Source: Terracoccus sp. 273MFTsu3.1 | GTDB lineage: Bacteria > Actinomycetota > Actinomycetes > Actinomycetales > Dermatophilaceae | Assembly (NCBI RefSeq): GCF_000383675.1 | Contig: NZ_KB911826.1 | Location: 62,001-126,000, forward strand | Direction: 5' to 3' | DNA length: 64,000 bases | In this document: piece after piece, positions 17,149-24,864 of the stretch | Position numbering within the stretch: the stretch's first letter is position 1 | How the letters are laid out: each line of letters begins with the position of its first letter | Notes under the pieces: generated by a model | Databases searched by the model: none | What the model was told of the DNA's origin: nothing | Seen by the model: the letters and a program-made list of their open reading frames with translations, nothing else | Program-made: the position numbers and the translations under genes

Positions 17149-17366
17149 CACTCGAGTGAGCACCCTGTCACAGTCGAGTGAGCACCTGGACTCAGTCGAG
17201 TGAGCACCTGGTCACATCGAGTGGCCGCGCCGTCCCACACGTCACATCGGTGCTGTGACGACGGGCCCACTCGACTGTGGTTGCGCGCTCACTCGAGTGT
17301 GGTTGCGCGCTCACTCGAGTGGGGTTGCGCGCTCACTCGAGTGGGGTTGCGCGCTCACTCGAGTGA
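17149..17366. repeat. Palindrome array A: 22-bp period, two opposed half arrays
   Basis: Nine copies of CACTCGAGTG or a close variant. Four units face one way (17149, 17171, 17193, 17215; consensus CACTCGAGTGAGCACCTG) and five face the other (17268, 17290, 17312, 17334, 17356; consensus GCGCTCACTCGAGTGGGG). Successive starts are exactly 22 bp apart in each half, and a ~44-bp unrelated centre separates them. The array fills the gap between the convergent PPOX and mutY genes. It could fold as a large cruciform or act as a terminator. Confidence 0.9.
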
Positions 17367-17372
17367 GGTAGG

Positions 17373-18266
17373 TCAGGCGGGGAGGCGGAACCTCTGGCGC
17401 GACAGGGGCTCCACGAGGCCGTCGGCGACGAGAGAGTCGAGGCAGCGCATGACCTGCACCCGGTCGTCGGCGGAGTCCTCGAGCTGGGCGAGCGGCAGCG
17501 ACGCGTGGGCGTCGCGCAGGCGGCGCAGCAGCTCGCCACGCACCTGGCGGTCGGTCCCGTGCCAGGACTGGCCCCGCCGGGGCGGTCCGTCGTAGGCCGG
17601 CCGCCCGGCGACGTTCCACGCGCACAGGTCGGCGACCGGGCACTCGTCGCAGCGTGGGCCCCGCGCGACGCAGACGAGGGCGCCGAGCTCCATCACGGCG
17701 ACGTTCCACGTGTTCGCGGTGCCGCGGTCGGGCGGCATCGAGTCGGCGGCGAGCCGGGCCTCGGCGCGGTTGAGCGTGAGGTTCGGGAAGGCCTTGCCCT
17801 CGAGGGTGCGGGCCAGCACGCGCCGGACGTTGGTGTCGACGACGACCTCGGGGATGCCGAACGCGAAGCAGGACACGGCCGCCGCCGTGTAGGCCCCGAC
17901 CCCGGGGAGGGCCAGCAGCGCCTCGGGGCTGTTCGGCACCTCGCCACCGTGACGCTCGACCATGACCTGTGCCGCCTCGTGCAGCCGGAGGGCGCGCCGC
18001 GGGTAGCCGAGGCGACCCCAGGCGCGCACGGCATCTCCCGGCGCAGCGGCCGCGAGGTCGGCCGGCGTCGGCCACCGCTCCATCCACGCGCGCCAGATCG
18101 GCTCGACCCGGGCGAGCGGGGTCTGCTGCGACATCACCTCGGAGAGGAAGACACCCCAGGGACTGGCGTCCGGCGCTCGCCACGGCAGCTCCTTGCGCCC
18201 GGACTCGGCGTACCAGGCGTTGACGCGCTCGTGGAGCAGCGAAAGCGGGACCTCGCGGGACGGCAT
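17373..18266 (-). CDS. mutY: A/G-specific adenine DNA glycosylase
   Basis: 297 aa. The HhH-GPD core contains WGVFLSEVMSQQTPLARV (catalytic Glu in LSEVMSQQT), the helix-hairpin-helix LPGVGAYTAAAV and the catalytic Asp in VVVDTNVRRV. The iron-sulphur loop C-x6-C-x2-C-x5-C is present (CVARGPRCDECPVADLC). It removes adenine mispaired with 8-oxoguanine. The C-terminal Nudix-like domain of longer MutY proteins is missing, as usual in actinobacteria. The start ATG lies inside a GTATGCC heptamer. The gene is followed immediately by repeat array A and preceded by disA. Confidence 0.93.
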   Translation of the reverse strand: MPSREVPLSLLHERVNAWYAESGRKELPWRAPDASPWGVFLSEVMSQQTPLARVEPIWRAWMERWPTPADLAAAAPGDAVRAWGRLGYPRRALRLHEAAQVMVERHGGEVPNSPEALLALPGVGAYTAAAVSCFAFGIPEVVVDTNVRRVLARTLEGKAFPNLTLNRAEARLAADSMPPDRGTANTWNVAVMELGALVCVARGPRCDECPVADLCAWNVAGRPAYDGPPRRGQSWHGTDRQVRGELLRRLRDAHASLPLAQLEDSADDRVQVMRCLDSLVADGLVEPLSRQRFRLPA

Positions 18267-18292
18267 ACGAATTCGGACGGCGGCGGGGCCGG

Positions 18293-19369
18293 TCAGACGT
18301 AGCGCTCGAGGATGCTCGACTCGGCGAGCCGCGAGAGGCCCTCGCGCACGGCCCGGGCGCGGCCCTCACCGACGCCCTCGACGAGCATGAGGTCCTCGAT
18401 GCCGGCGGCGAGCAGGCGCTGGAGCGACTCGAAGTGCGACACGAGCCGGTCGACGATCGCCGTGGGCAGGCGCGGCACCTTGGTCAGGAGGCGGTAGCCC
18501 TGCGGCGACACGGGGGCGTCGAGGCTGTCGCCGACGACCGAGAAGCCGACGGCGCGGGCACCTGCCGCGAGGTCGAGCAGCTCGACCGAGTTGAGGGCCT
18601 GGAGGTTGGCGAGCGCGTCGCTGAGGGTCAGGCCCGACTTGGTCGCCGGGAGATAGTCGCGGATGACGAGCTCGCGGTCGTTGCCGAGCCCGCCGACGAG
18701 CTCCTCCAGCTGGAGGCTGAGGAGGCGACCGTCGGTGCCGAGCTCGACGACGTAGTCCTGGATCTCGGCCGAGATGCGCCGCACCATCTCGAGGCGCTGG
18801 AGCACCGCGGTGACGTCGCGGATGGTGACGAGGTCCTCGATCTCGAGCGCGGACAGCGTGCCCGTGACCTCGTCGAGGCGGGCCTTGTAGCGCTCCAGGG
18901 TCTGGAGGGCCTGGTCGGCGCGCGACAGCGTCGTGGGCGAGCCCTCGATGACGTGTCGGAGGTCGCCGACGTAGAGCGCGACGACGCCCATGGACTGGCT
19001 GACGGAGATGACGGGGAAGCCCGTCTGCTTGGCCACGCGCTCGGCCGTGCGGTGACGCGTGCCGGACTCGGTGGTCTCGATGCGGGAGTCGGGCACGAGC
19101 TGGGTGGCGGCGCGCAGGATGCGGGTGCCCTCGCGGTCGAGCACGACGGCGCCGTCCATCTTGCACAGCTCGCGCACGCGGGTCGCCGAGAACTCCATGT
19201 CGAGCACGAAGCCGCCGGTGCAGATCGAGTCGACCACGCGGTCGAAGCCGAGCACGATGAGGGCTCCGGTGCGTCCACGGAGGATGCGTTCGAGGCTGTC
19301 GCGCAGCTCCGTTCCGGGTGCCACGGCGGCGAGGGCCGCACGCAGCAGCAGCTCGTCGTTCCGGTCCAT
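18293..19369 (-). CDS. disA: DNA integrity scanning diadenylate cyclase DisA
   Basis: 358 aa, full length. The DAC domain carries the DGA motif (MDGAVVLD, about residue 70) and RHRTAE (about 104), which bind the two ATP molecules condensed to c-di-AMP. The central helical spine and the C-terminal HhH domain (LMLVEGVGEGRARAVREGL) bind branched DNA. It links recombination intermediates to the c-di-AMP signal. It lies 55 bp downstream of radA in the same direction; RadA is known to inhibit DisA in Bacillus and mycobacteria, so the neighbourhood is functional. The upstream GGGAAG supports the ATG. Confidence 0.96.
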   Translation of the reverse strand: MDRNDELLLRAALAAVAPGTELRDSLERILRGRTGALIVLGFDRVVDSICTGGFVLDMEFSATRVRELCKMDGAVVLDREGTRILRAATQLVPDSRIETTESGTRHRTAERVAKQTGFPVISVSQSMGVVALYVGDLRHVIEGSPTTLSRADQALQTLERYKARLDEVTGTLSALEIEDLVTIRDVTAVLQRLEMVRRISAEIQDYVVELGTDGRLLSLQLEELVGGLGNDRELVIRDYLPATKSGLTLSDALANLQALNSVELLDLAAGARAVGFSVVGDSLDAPVSPQGYRLLTKVPRLPTAIVDRLVSHFESLQRLLAAGIEDLMLVEGVGEGRARAVREGLSRLAESSILERYV

Positions 19370-19424
19370 CACTTCCCTGTTCGCAATGGGGGCGCCGAGC
19401 GCGTCCACCCCGGTCGGTCGCAGT

Positions 19425-20840
19425 CTAGACGGTGCCGACGGCCGGTGCGCTCGTTGACCGTCCACCGGCGAGGCGCCCCATCGCCTCGATGGCCCGCGGG
19501 ACGTCGGCGACCTCGACGGCACGGATCCCGGCCGGCACGGAGGAGTCGGACAGGCTGCCTGCGGGCACGAGGGCGTGGCGGAATCCGAGGCGGGCCGCCT
19601 CGGCGAGACGGCGGTCCAGACCGGTGACGCGGCGCACCTCGCCGGCGAGGCCGACCTCACCGAAGGCGACGACGTCGCTGGCGAGGGGCTTGTCGATGAC
19701 GGACGACGCGACGGCGCAGACGATGGCGAGGTCGGCGGCGGGCTCGGTGATGCGTACCCCGCCGACGGTCGCCGCGAAGATGTCGCGCGAACCCACCGGC
19801 GCCCCGGCGCGCTTGTCGAGAACGGCGATGATCATCGCGAGCCGCGAGGCGTCCAGACCGCTCGAGGTGCGTCGCGGCGACGGCAGCGTGGACGGTGCGA
19901 CGAGCGCCTGCACCTCGGCGACGAGCGGTCGGCGGCCCTCGAGCGTGACGGTGACGCACGTGCCCGGCACCGCATGGTCACGCGTCGAGAGGAACAGCCC
20001 GCTCGGGTCGGCCAGCCCGGTGATGCCGACGTCGGACAGGTCGAAGCAGCCGACCTCGTCGGTGGGGCCGAAGCGGTTCTTCACGGCGCGCACGAGTCGC
20101 AGCCGTGAGTGCCGGTCGCCCTCGAACTGGATGACGACGTCGACGAGGTGCTCGAGGACCCGAGGACCGGCGATCGAGCCGTCCTTGGTCACGTGGCCGA
20201 CGAGGAGCACGGCGGTGCCACGCGCCTTGGCCGCCGCGATGAGTGCACCTGCGACCTCCCGGACCTGCGAGACGTTGCCGGCCTGGCCCTCGACGTCGGC
20301 ACTCGCGATGGTCTGGACGGAGTCGACGACGAGCAGGCCCGGCGAGCGGGCCTCGACGTGGCCGAGGACCGTCGCGAGGTCGGTCTCGGCTGCGAGGTAG
20401 AGCGTGTCGGCCATCGCCGAGATGCGCTCGGCCCGCGTGCGCACCTGGGCGGCCGACTCCTCGCCGCTGATGTAGAGGACCTCGGAGCCCGACCGGGCCG
20501 CTCGGGCGGCGACGTCGAGCAGCAGCGTCGACTTGCCGACGCCGGGCTCCCCCGCGACGAGGACGACCCCGCCGGGGACGAGGCCACCGCCGAGCACGCG
20601 GTCGAACTCCGCCACGCCGGTGGGCCGCGCGGCCGCCCGGGTCACGTCGACGTCGCCGATGCGCAGGGCCGGGGTGACGACGGAGGCCGCCGTGGTGCGG
20701 GCGGCTGCGGGCGCACCGGTCTCGGCCACCGTGCCCCAGGCCTGGCACTCGCCGCACCGACCGACCCACTTGGCGGTGGTCCACCCGCATTCACCGCAGC
20801 GGAAGCCGGGGGTGCGTCGGGTCGTCGTCCTCGTAGCCAT
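19425..20840 (-). CDS. radA: DNA repair protein RadA
   Basis: 471 aa. N-terminal C4 zinc finger (FRCGECGWTTAKWVGRC then GEC), RecA-type ATPase with Walker A GEPGVGKST (about residue 97) and the RadA-specific KNRFG motif, and a C-terminal Lon-like domain. RadA drives branch migration during recombination. The upstream TACGGT at 20852-20847 ends six bases before the ATG. It is probably the first gene of a radA-disA(-mutY) unit on the minus strand. Confidence 0.96.
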   Translation of the reverse strand: MATRTTTRRTPGFRCGECGWTTAKWVGRCGECQAWGTVAETGAPAAARTTAASVVTPALRIGDVDVTRAAARPTGVAEFDRVLGGGLVPGGVVLVAGEPGVGKSTLLLDVAARAARSGSEVLYISGEESAAQVRTRAERISAMADTLYLAAETDLATVLGHVEARSPGLLVVDSVQTIASADVEGQAGNVSQVREVAGALIAAAKARGTAVLLVGHVTKDGSIAGPRVLEHLVDVVIQFEGDRHSRLRLVRAVKNRFGPTDEVGCFDLSDVGITGLADPSGLFLSTRDHAVPGTCVTVTLEGRRPLVAEVQALVAPSTLPSPRRTSSGLDASRLAMIIAVLDKRAGAPVGSRDIFAATVGGVRITEPAADLAIVCAVASSVIDKPLASDVVAFGEVGLAGEVRRVTGLDRRLAEAARLGFRHALVPAGSLSDSSVPAGIRAVEVADVPRAIEAMGRLAGGRSTSAPAVGTV

Positions 20841-20846
20841 GGCACG

Positions 20847-20852
20847 ACCGTA
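20847..20852 (-). promoter_or_regulatory. -10 hexamer for leaderless radA
   Basis: TACGGT on the minus strand ends six bases before the radA ATG (20840); no ribosome site is visible. Confidence 0.45.
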
Positions 20853-20911
20853 CGGTGGGGGTGCGACAGCGCTCGTGAGGGGCGGCCGTGGCGCCGTGAG
20901 AAAATGTCGGC

Positions 20912-21130
20912 ATGGAATCGGTCATGCCCTATGTGCTCGCCATCGTCCCGACGGTCGGTGTGGGTGCGCTCTTCTACTTCGTCATCAAGAGCATCCTCGA
21001 GGGAGACCGACGCGAGCGCCTCGCCCAGGCCAGGTGGGAGGCCGAGCACGACCGTCGCGAGGCTGCCGCGAACGAGGCGTCGCACACGGCTGCGCCGGGC
21101 GCCGAGACCACCCCGACGACAGAACGCTGA
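20912..21130 (+). CDS. Small single-span membrane protein
   Basis: 72 aa. Residues 6-28 (PYVLAIVPTVGVGALFYFVI) form one membrane helix, followed by a charged, Arg/Glu/Ala-rich cytosolic helix and a Thr-rich tail. Short proteins of this shape are frequent next to radA/disA in Micrococcales but have no assigned function that I know of. GAAAAT ends six bases before the ATG, fitting the leaderless pattern. It is divergent from radA. Confidence 0.6.
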   Translation: MESVMPYVLAIVPTVGVGALFYFVIKSILEGDRRERLAQARWEAEHDRREAAANEASHTAAPGAETTPTTER

Positions 21131-21147
21131 GCGACGGAGCGTAGATC

Positions 21148-21200
21148 CCCGGAGCGCAGAGCCCCGCAGCGCAGAGCCCCCGGAGCGCAGAGCGCGCCCG
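21148..21200 (+). repeat. Short GC-rich tandem repeat
   Basis: Three and a half copies of a 15-16 bp unit, CCCCGGAGCGCAGAG, follow the small membrane-protein gene. It may act as a hairpin-forming tail. Confidence 0.6.
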
Positions 21201-21279
21201 GCGCGTGTCGTCGACCGCGCGTCCGACAAAGGACCCGCCACGGCAGGATCACGGCCTTTCCGTCATTCCTCTACGTCGG

Positions 21280-21420
21280 CGCATCTCTTTAGTCATCGAC
21301 CGCGCCATTCTTTCGATGGAAATGCATTCGCGGACTCTTCGCGCTAAATTGATCGTGCCCCGCGAGTCGCGTATTCGCGGAATCCCCTCCGAATTAGCGA
21401 ACAACTTCAGATGGAGAAAC
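21280..21420 (+). promoter_or_regulatory. AT-rich control region of lsr2
   Basis: This stretch is clearly richer in A+T than its surroundings (for example GCGCTAAATTGATCG and CCGAATTAGCGAACAAC). TAAATT at 21345-21350 is a candidate -10, giving a leader of about 65 nt. Palindromic bits TCGCG flank it. Lsr2 prefers AT-rich DNA, so autoregulation is plausible but not shown. Confidence 0.45.
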
Positions 21421-21753
21421 ATGGCTCAGCGTGTCGAAGTGGTGTTGATCGATGACATCGACGGTGGAAAGGCTGCCGAGACGGTGACCTTCGCCCTCGA
21501 TGGCGTCACCTACGAGATCGACCTGTCCGACAAGAATGCCCGCAAGCTTCGCGACGACCTCGCGACGTGGACCGGTCACGCACGTCGGGCGGGTTCGGCC
21601 AAGGCCGCCTCGCGTCGTCGCGCGGGCGCCGGCTCGGCCAAGCGCAGCGACCTCGGCGCGGTCCGTGAGTGGGCCCGCGCCAACGGCCACACCGTCTCGG
21701 ACCGGGGCCGCATCTCGGCCGACGTCCAGGCGGCCTACGACAAGGCGCACTGA
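21421..21753 (+). CDS. lsr2: Nucleoid-associated protein Lsr2
   Basis: 110 aa. The N-terminal dimerisation domain (AQRVEVVLIDDIDGGKAAET through YEIDLSDKNARKLR) and the C-terminal DNA-binding domain with the AT-hook-like RGR motif (SDRGRISADVQAAY) are complete. Lsr2 bridges DNA and silences AT-rich, often foreign, genes in actinobacteria, an H-NS analogue. GGAG lies upstream of the ATG and a strong terminator follows. Monocistronic. Confidence 0.97.
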   Translation: MAQRVEVVLIDDIDGGKAAETVTFALDGVTYEIDLSDKNARKLRDDLATWTGHARRAGSAKAASRRRAGAGSAKRSDLGAVREWARANGHTVSDRGRISADVQAAYDKAH

Positions 21754-21773
21754 CCCCGGGTCAGCGACGCAAC

Positions 21774-21809
21774 CGAGAGGGCCCGGCACTCAGGTGCCGG
21801 GCCCTCTCG
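21774..21809 (+). terminator. lsr2 terminator
   Basis: A perfect 16-bp stem, CGAGAGGGCCCGGCAC with GTGCCGGGCCCTCTCG, closes a TCAG loop 20 bases after the lsr2 stop. No T-run follows. It may also serve the opposing ligD unit. Confidence 0.75.
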
Positions 21810-21849
21810 CTGCTCCGGACCGGACGGAGTCCGCCCCGTCCTCGTGCGA

Positions 21850-21886
21850 GCGCCGCAGGGCCGCAGCGCCGCAGCGCCGCAGCGTC
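21850..21886 (+). repeat. GCCGCAGC micro-repeats
   Basis: About four copies of an 8-9 bp unit (CGCCGCAGC) lie between the lsr2 terminator and the ligD polymerase gene. No gene is seen here. Confidence 0.5.
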
Positions 21887-21931
21887 GCCGGTCCGTACGC
21901 CGCGACGTCGCCCTACTCGCCGGACCAGCAC

Positions 21932-22816
21932 TCAGCCCGTGATCTCGGCAGCCAGGTCACCGTCCCGGGCCACGCGGTCGAGCACCTCGTCGGCCGTCAG
22001 CTGCTCGAGCTCGCCACCCTCGGCACCCGCCTCGATCTCGTCCCACGACCGCGGCGCCGCCACGGTCGGACGGTCACGCCCGCGCAGCGAGTAGGGGCAG
22101 ACGGTCGTCTTGGCGGCGACGTTCTGGCTCCAGTCGAGGAAGATCTTGCCGGGCCGCAGCTCCTTGGCCATCTTCCACACGATGAGGTCGGGGTGCGCCT
22201 TGGTCAGCTCCTGGGCGAGCTGCTGCACGGTGTCGCGGATCTCGTCGCTCGTGTGCGCTCCGGGCAGGACGGCATACAGCTGGAGTCCCTTGCTGCCACT
22301 GGTCACCGGGACGGTGGCGAGCCCGATGCGGCCGAGGCGCTCGCGCACGACGAGCGCGACGCGGGCGCACTCGTGCAGGCCGGTGCCGGGCCCGGGGTCG
22401 AGGTCGATGACGAGCCGGTCGGGGTTCAGCGGCACCGCGTCGCGCCCCTCCCCCTCGTAGCGCCACTGGTGCACATGCAGCTCGAGGGAGTTGAGGTTGG
22501 CGAAGAAGGTGAGTCCCGCGAGGTCGTCGATGAGCGGGAAGACGGGGTCGCGCCCCGCACGCCGGATCCACGCCGGCGTGCCCGCCGGGATGTTCTTCTC
22601 GAAGAACTGCATGTCACCGACCCCGTGCGGGAAGCGGATCCGCGTCACGGCGCGGTCGCGCAGGTGCGGGAGGATCACCGGCGCGATGCGCGCGTAGTAG
22701 TCGATGACCTGGGCCTTGGTCGTGCCCGCCTTCGGGTACATCACCTTCTCGAGGCTCGACAGCTTCATCCGGCGGCCGTCGACCTCGACGGTCACCTTGG
22801 TCGGCACGTAGGCCAT
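21932..22816 (-). CDS. ligD: LigD-type DNA polymerase/primase domain protein (NHEJ)
   Basis: 294 aa, a stand-alone PolDom. The AEP-family catalytic acidic pair is in LVIDLDPGPG (about residue 136), with the conserved His/Ser stretch VPVTSGSKGLQLY and the FLDWSQN motif. It fills gaps with ribonucleotides during non-homologous end joining. In mycobacteria this domain is fused to ligase and nuclease domains; here it is a separate ORF whose ATG overlaps the stop of the ligase gene by one base (TGATG), so it is co-translated. Confidence 0.9.
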   Translation of the reverse strand: MAYVPTKVTVEVDGRRMKLSSLEKVMYPKAGTTKAQVIDYYARIAPVILPHLRDRAVTRIRFPHGVGDMQFFEKNIPAGTPAWIRRAGRDPVFPLIDDLAGLTFFANLNSLELHVHQWRYEGEGRDAVPLNPDRLVIDLDPGPGTGLHECARVALVVRERLGRIGLATVPVTSGSKGLQLYAVLPGAHTSDEIRDTVQQLAQELTKAHPDLIVWKMAKELRPGKIFLDWSQNVAAKTTVCPYSLRGRDRPTVAAPRSWDEIEAGAEGGELEQLTADEVLDRVARDGDLAAEITG

Positions 22817-23763
22817 CACTCACCGTCCCCGTGGTCGTCGACGTCACCGGGCGTGAGGTCGCTGCGCAGGCCCTTGTATGCCGGCTGGCGCAGTCTCCCC
22901 TGGCCGCTCAGTCCCAGCGACTGCACGTCGGCGACGAGCACCGGGTGCACCCACGTCGCGCCGTTCGAGTCCTCGGCGGGGACGTCTGTGGCGAAAGGCG
23001 ACTCGGCCGAGGTGAGGGCTTGGAGGTCGCGCATCAGGGCCTGCCCCGTCTTGCCCGCGAGACCCGACCCGACGCGCCCGAGGTAGCGCAGGCCGCCCGG
23101 GCCGGGGACCCCGACGAGGACGGCCCCGAGACGGTTCGACACGGTGCCCGTGGACTCGGGTCGCCAACCGCCGATGACGACGGAGACGGTGCCGCGGTGG
23201 GGCGACTTGAGCCAGTAGGGCGAGCGGAGCCCAGGGACGTAGACGGAGTCGACACGCTTGGACACGATGCCCTCGAGGCCCTGCTCCTTCGTCGCGGCGT
23301 GCAGCGTCGCCCCGTCGGCGAAGGTCGGCGGGGTCTGCCAGCGCGAGGCGCTGAGCTCGAGGCGCTCGAGTGTCGAGCGCCGGTCGGTCCACGTGCGCGG
23401 CATGAGGTCGACCCCGTAGAGCCGCAGCAGGTCGAAGGTCATCAGGGTGACTGGCGCGGCCTCGGCGAGCATCGCGGCGCGGCGGGCGTCGGTCACGTGG
23501 AAGCGTTCGGCCATCGCGGCGAACGACGGCACGCCGTCTCGCATCGAGACGATCTCGCCGTCCAGGAGCATGTCGGCGTACTCGTTCGCGAGTCCACGCA
23601 GCTCCGGGAACGCGACGGTGACGTCACGCTCCGTGCGGGAGAAGAGGCGCATCTCGCCGTCCACGACGTCGGCCAGCACCCGCATGCCGTCCCACTTGAC
23701 CTCGTGCTGCCAGCGGTCGCCGAGCGGAATCGTCGTCGTCGGCGTCGCGAGCATGGGGCGCAT
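22816..23763 (-). CDS. ligD: ATP-dependent DNA ligase (LigD ligase module)
   Basis: 315 aa. Motif I EVKWDGMR carries the adenylated lysine (about residue 24); further motifs are MLLDGEIVS, EGIVSKR and YWLKSP, followed by an OB-fold (about 200-315). It seals double-strand breaks together with Ku. The start is ATG at 23763, eighteen bases from the divergent ku ATG. AAGAAT ends six bases before it. The downstream polymerase gene is coupled. The nuclease module of classical LigD is absent from the window. Confidence 0.9.
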   Translation of the reverse strand: MRPMLATPTTTIPLGDRWQHEVKWDGMRVLADVVDGEMRLFSRTERDVTVAFPELRGLANEYADMLLDGEIVSMRDGVPSFAAMAERFHVTDARRAAMLAEAAPVTLMTFDLLRLYGVDLMPRTWTDRRSTLERLELSASRWQTPPTFADGATLHAATKEQGLEGIVSKRVDSVYVPGLRSPYWLKSPHRGTVSVVIGGWRPESTGTVSNRLGAVLVGVPGPGGLRYLGRVGSGLAGKTGQALMRDLQALTSAESPFATDVPAEDSNGATWVHPVLVADVQSLGLSGQGRLRQPAYKGLRSDLTPGDVDDHGDGE

Positions 23764-23768
23764 GGGTG

Positions 23769-23775
23769 CATTCTT
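23769..23775. promoter_or_regulatory. Overlapping divergent -10 elements of ku and ligD
   Basis: CATTCT (23769-23774, plus strand) ends seven bases before the ku ATG. AAGAAT (23775-23770, minus strand) ends six bases before the ligase ATG. The two hexamers share five base pairs, in the only 18 bp between the genes. Confidence 0.5.
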
Positions 23776-23781
23776 GTTCTC

Positions 23782-24744
23782 ATGCGAGCCATCTGGAAAG
23801 GCGCCGTGTCGTTCGGCCTCGTCAATGTGCCGGTCCGACTCTTTTCGGCGACCGAGAACCACGACGTGCAGTTCCGGCAGGTCCACGAGAAGGACGGCGG
23901 CCGCATCAAGTACCAACGCGTCTGCTCGATCGACGGTGAGGAGGTGCCCTACTCCGACATCGCCAAGGGCTACGAGGCCGCCGACGGCCAGATGGTTGTG
24001 CTGACCGACGAGGACCTCAAGAGCCTTCCGACGCGGTCGACGAAGGAGATCTCGATCGAGAAGTTCGTGCCGTCTGAGCAGATCGACCCGCTGCTCTTCG
24101 ACAAGAGCTACTACCTCGAGCCCGACAAGACGGGCCTCAAGCCCTACGTCCTGCTCCGTGACGCGCTGGAGAAGGCCGACCGGATGGCGCTCGTCACCGT
24201 GTCGGTGCGCACCCGGATGACGCTCGCGGTGCTCCGTGTGCGCGACGGCGTCATCGTGCTCCAGACGCTCCTCTGGGCCGACGAGGTGCGGGCGCCCGAG
24301 TTCGAGTCCCTCTCGGAGGAGACGCACGCGACGGCCAAGGAGCTCGCCATGGCCTCCTCGCTCGTCGACTCGCTGTCGGGCGACTACGAGCCCGAGGAGT
24401 TCGAGGACGACTACGCCGAAGCCGTGACGCAGCTCGTCGCGACGAAGATCGAGGGCGGCGACATCACCGAGACGCCTGAGGCCAAGGGCGAGGAGACCGA
24501 GGTCGTCGACCTGCTCGCGGCCCTGCAGCGCAGCGTCGACAAGGCCAAGGCCGCCAAGACCGGCGGCCCGAGCGCCTCCGACTCCGACTCCGACTCCGCC
24601 GACGAGAAGCCCGCGAAGAAGACGGCCGCGAAGACCACGACGCAGAAGAGCGCGGCCAAGAAGACGACGGCCAAGAAGACGACGGCGAAGAAGTCGACGG
24701 CCAAGACCACGACGAAGAAGGCAGCCACCAAGAAGGCCAGCTGA
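23782..24744 (+). CDS. ku: Ku homodimeric end-binding protein
   Basis: 320 aa. The Ku core (about 1-255) opens with RAIWKGAVSFGLVNVPVRLF and includes KYQRVCSIDGEEVPY and ALVTVSVRTRMTLAVLR. It encircles broken DNA ends and recruits LigD. The C-terminal ~60 residues are an acidic Ser/Asp stretch followed by a repetitive Lys/Ala/Thr tail (AKKTTAKKTT units), similar to the histone-like extensions of mycobacterial Ku that strengthen DNA binding. No Shine-Dalgarno is seen; a leaderless start is likely. Confidence 0.95.
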   Translation: MRAIWKGAVSFGLVNVPVRLFSATENHDVQFRQVHEKDGGRIKYQRVCSIDGEEVPYSDIAKGYEAADGQMVVLTDEDLKSLPTRSTKEISIEKFVPSEQIDPLLFDKSYYLEPDKTGLKPYVLLRDALEKADRMALVTVSVRTRMTLAVLRVRDGVIVLQTLLWADEVRAPEFESLSEETHATAKELAMASSLVDSLSGDYEPEEFEDDYAEAVTQLVATKIEGGDITETPEAKGEETEVVDLLAALQRSVDKAKAAKTGGPSASDSDSDSADEKPAKKTAAKTTTQKSAAKKTTAKKTTAKKSTAKTTTKKAATKKAS

Positions 24745-24864
24745 CCCGCCGGCTCCGCACCGTCGTCGCCCCGACCCACGCCACGTGCGAAGGGTCGGGG
24801 CGACGTTCGTCACGCCGGACGGCATACGCCCTCGCCGGGGCGTGCGCTGCGCGAGGATGAAGGG

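Noticed and set aside
17149-17366. Array A as a CRISPR.
   Set aside because: The repeat is 22 bp with no unique spacers, the half arrays are inverted, and no cas genes are near.
24600-24741. Lysine-rich repeats at the 3' end of ku as an independent repeat or foreign insertion.
   Set aside because: Such tails are normal in actinobacterial Ku proteins.
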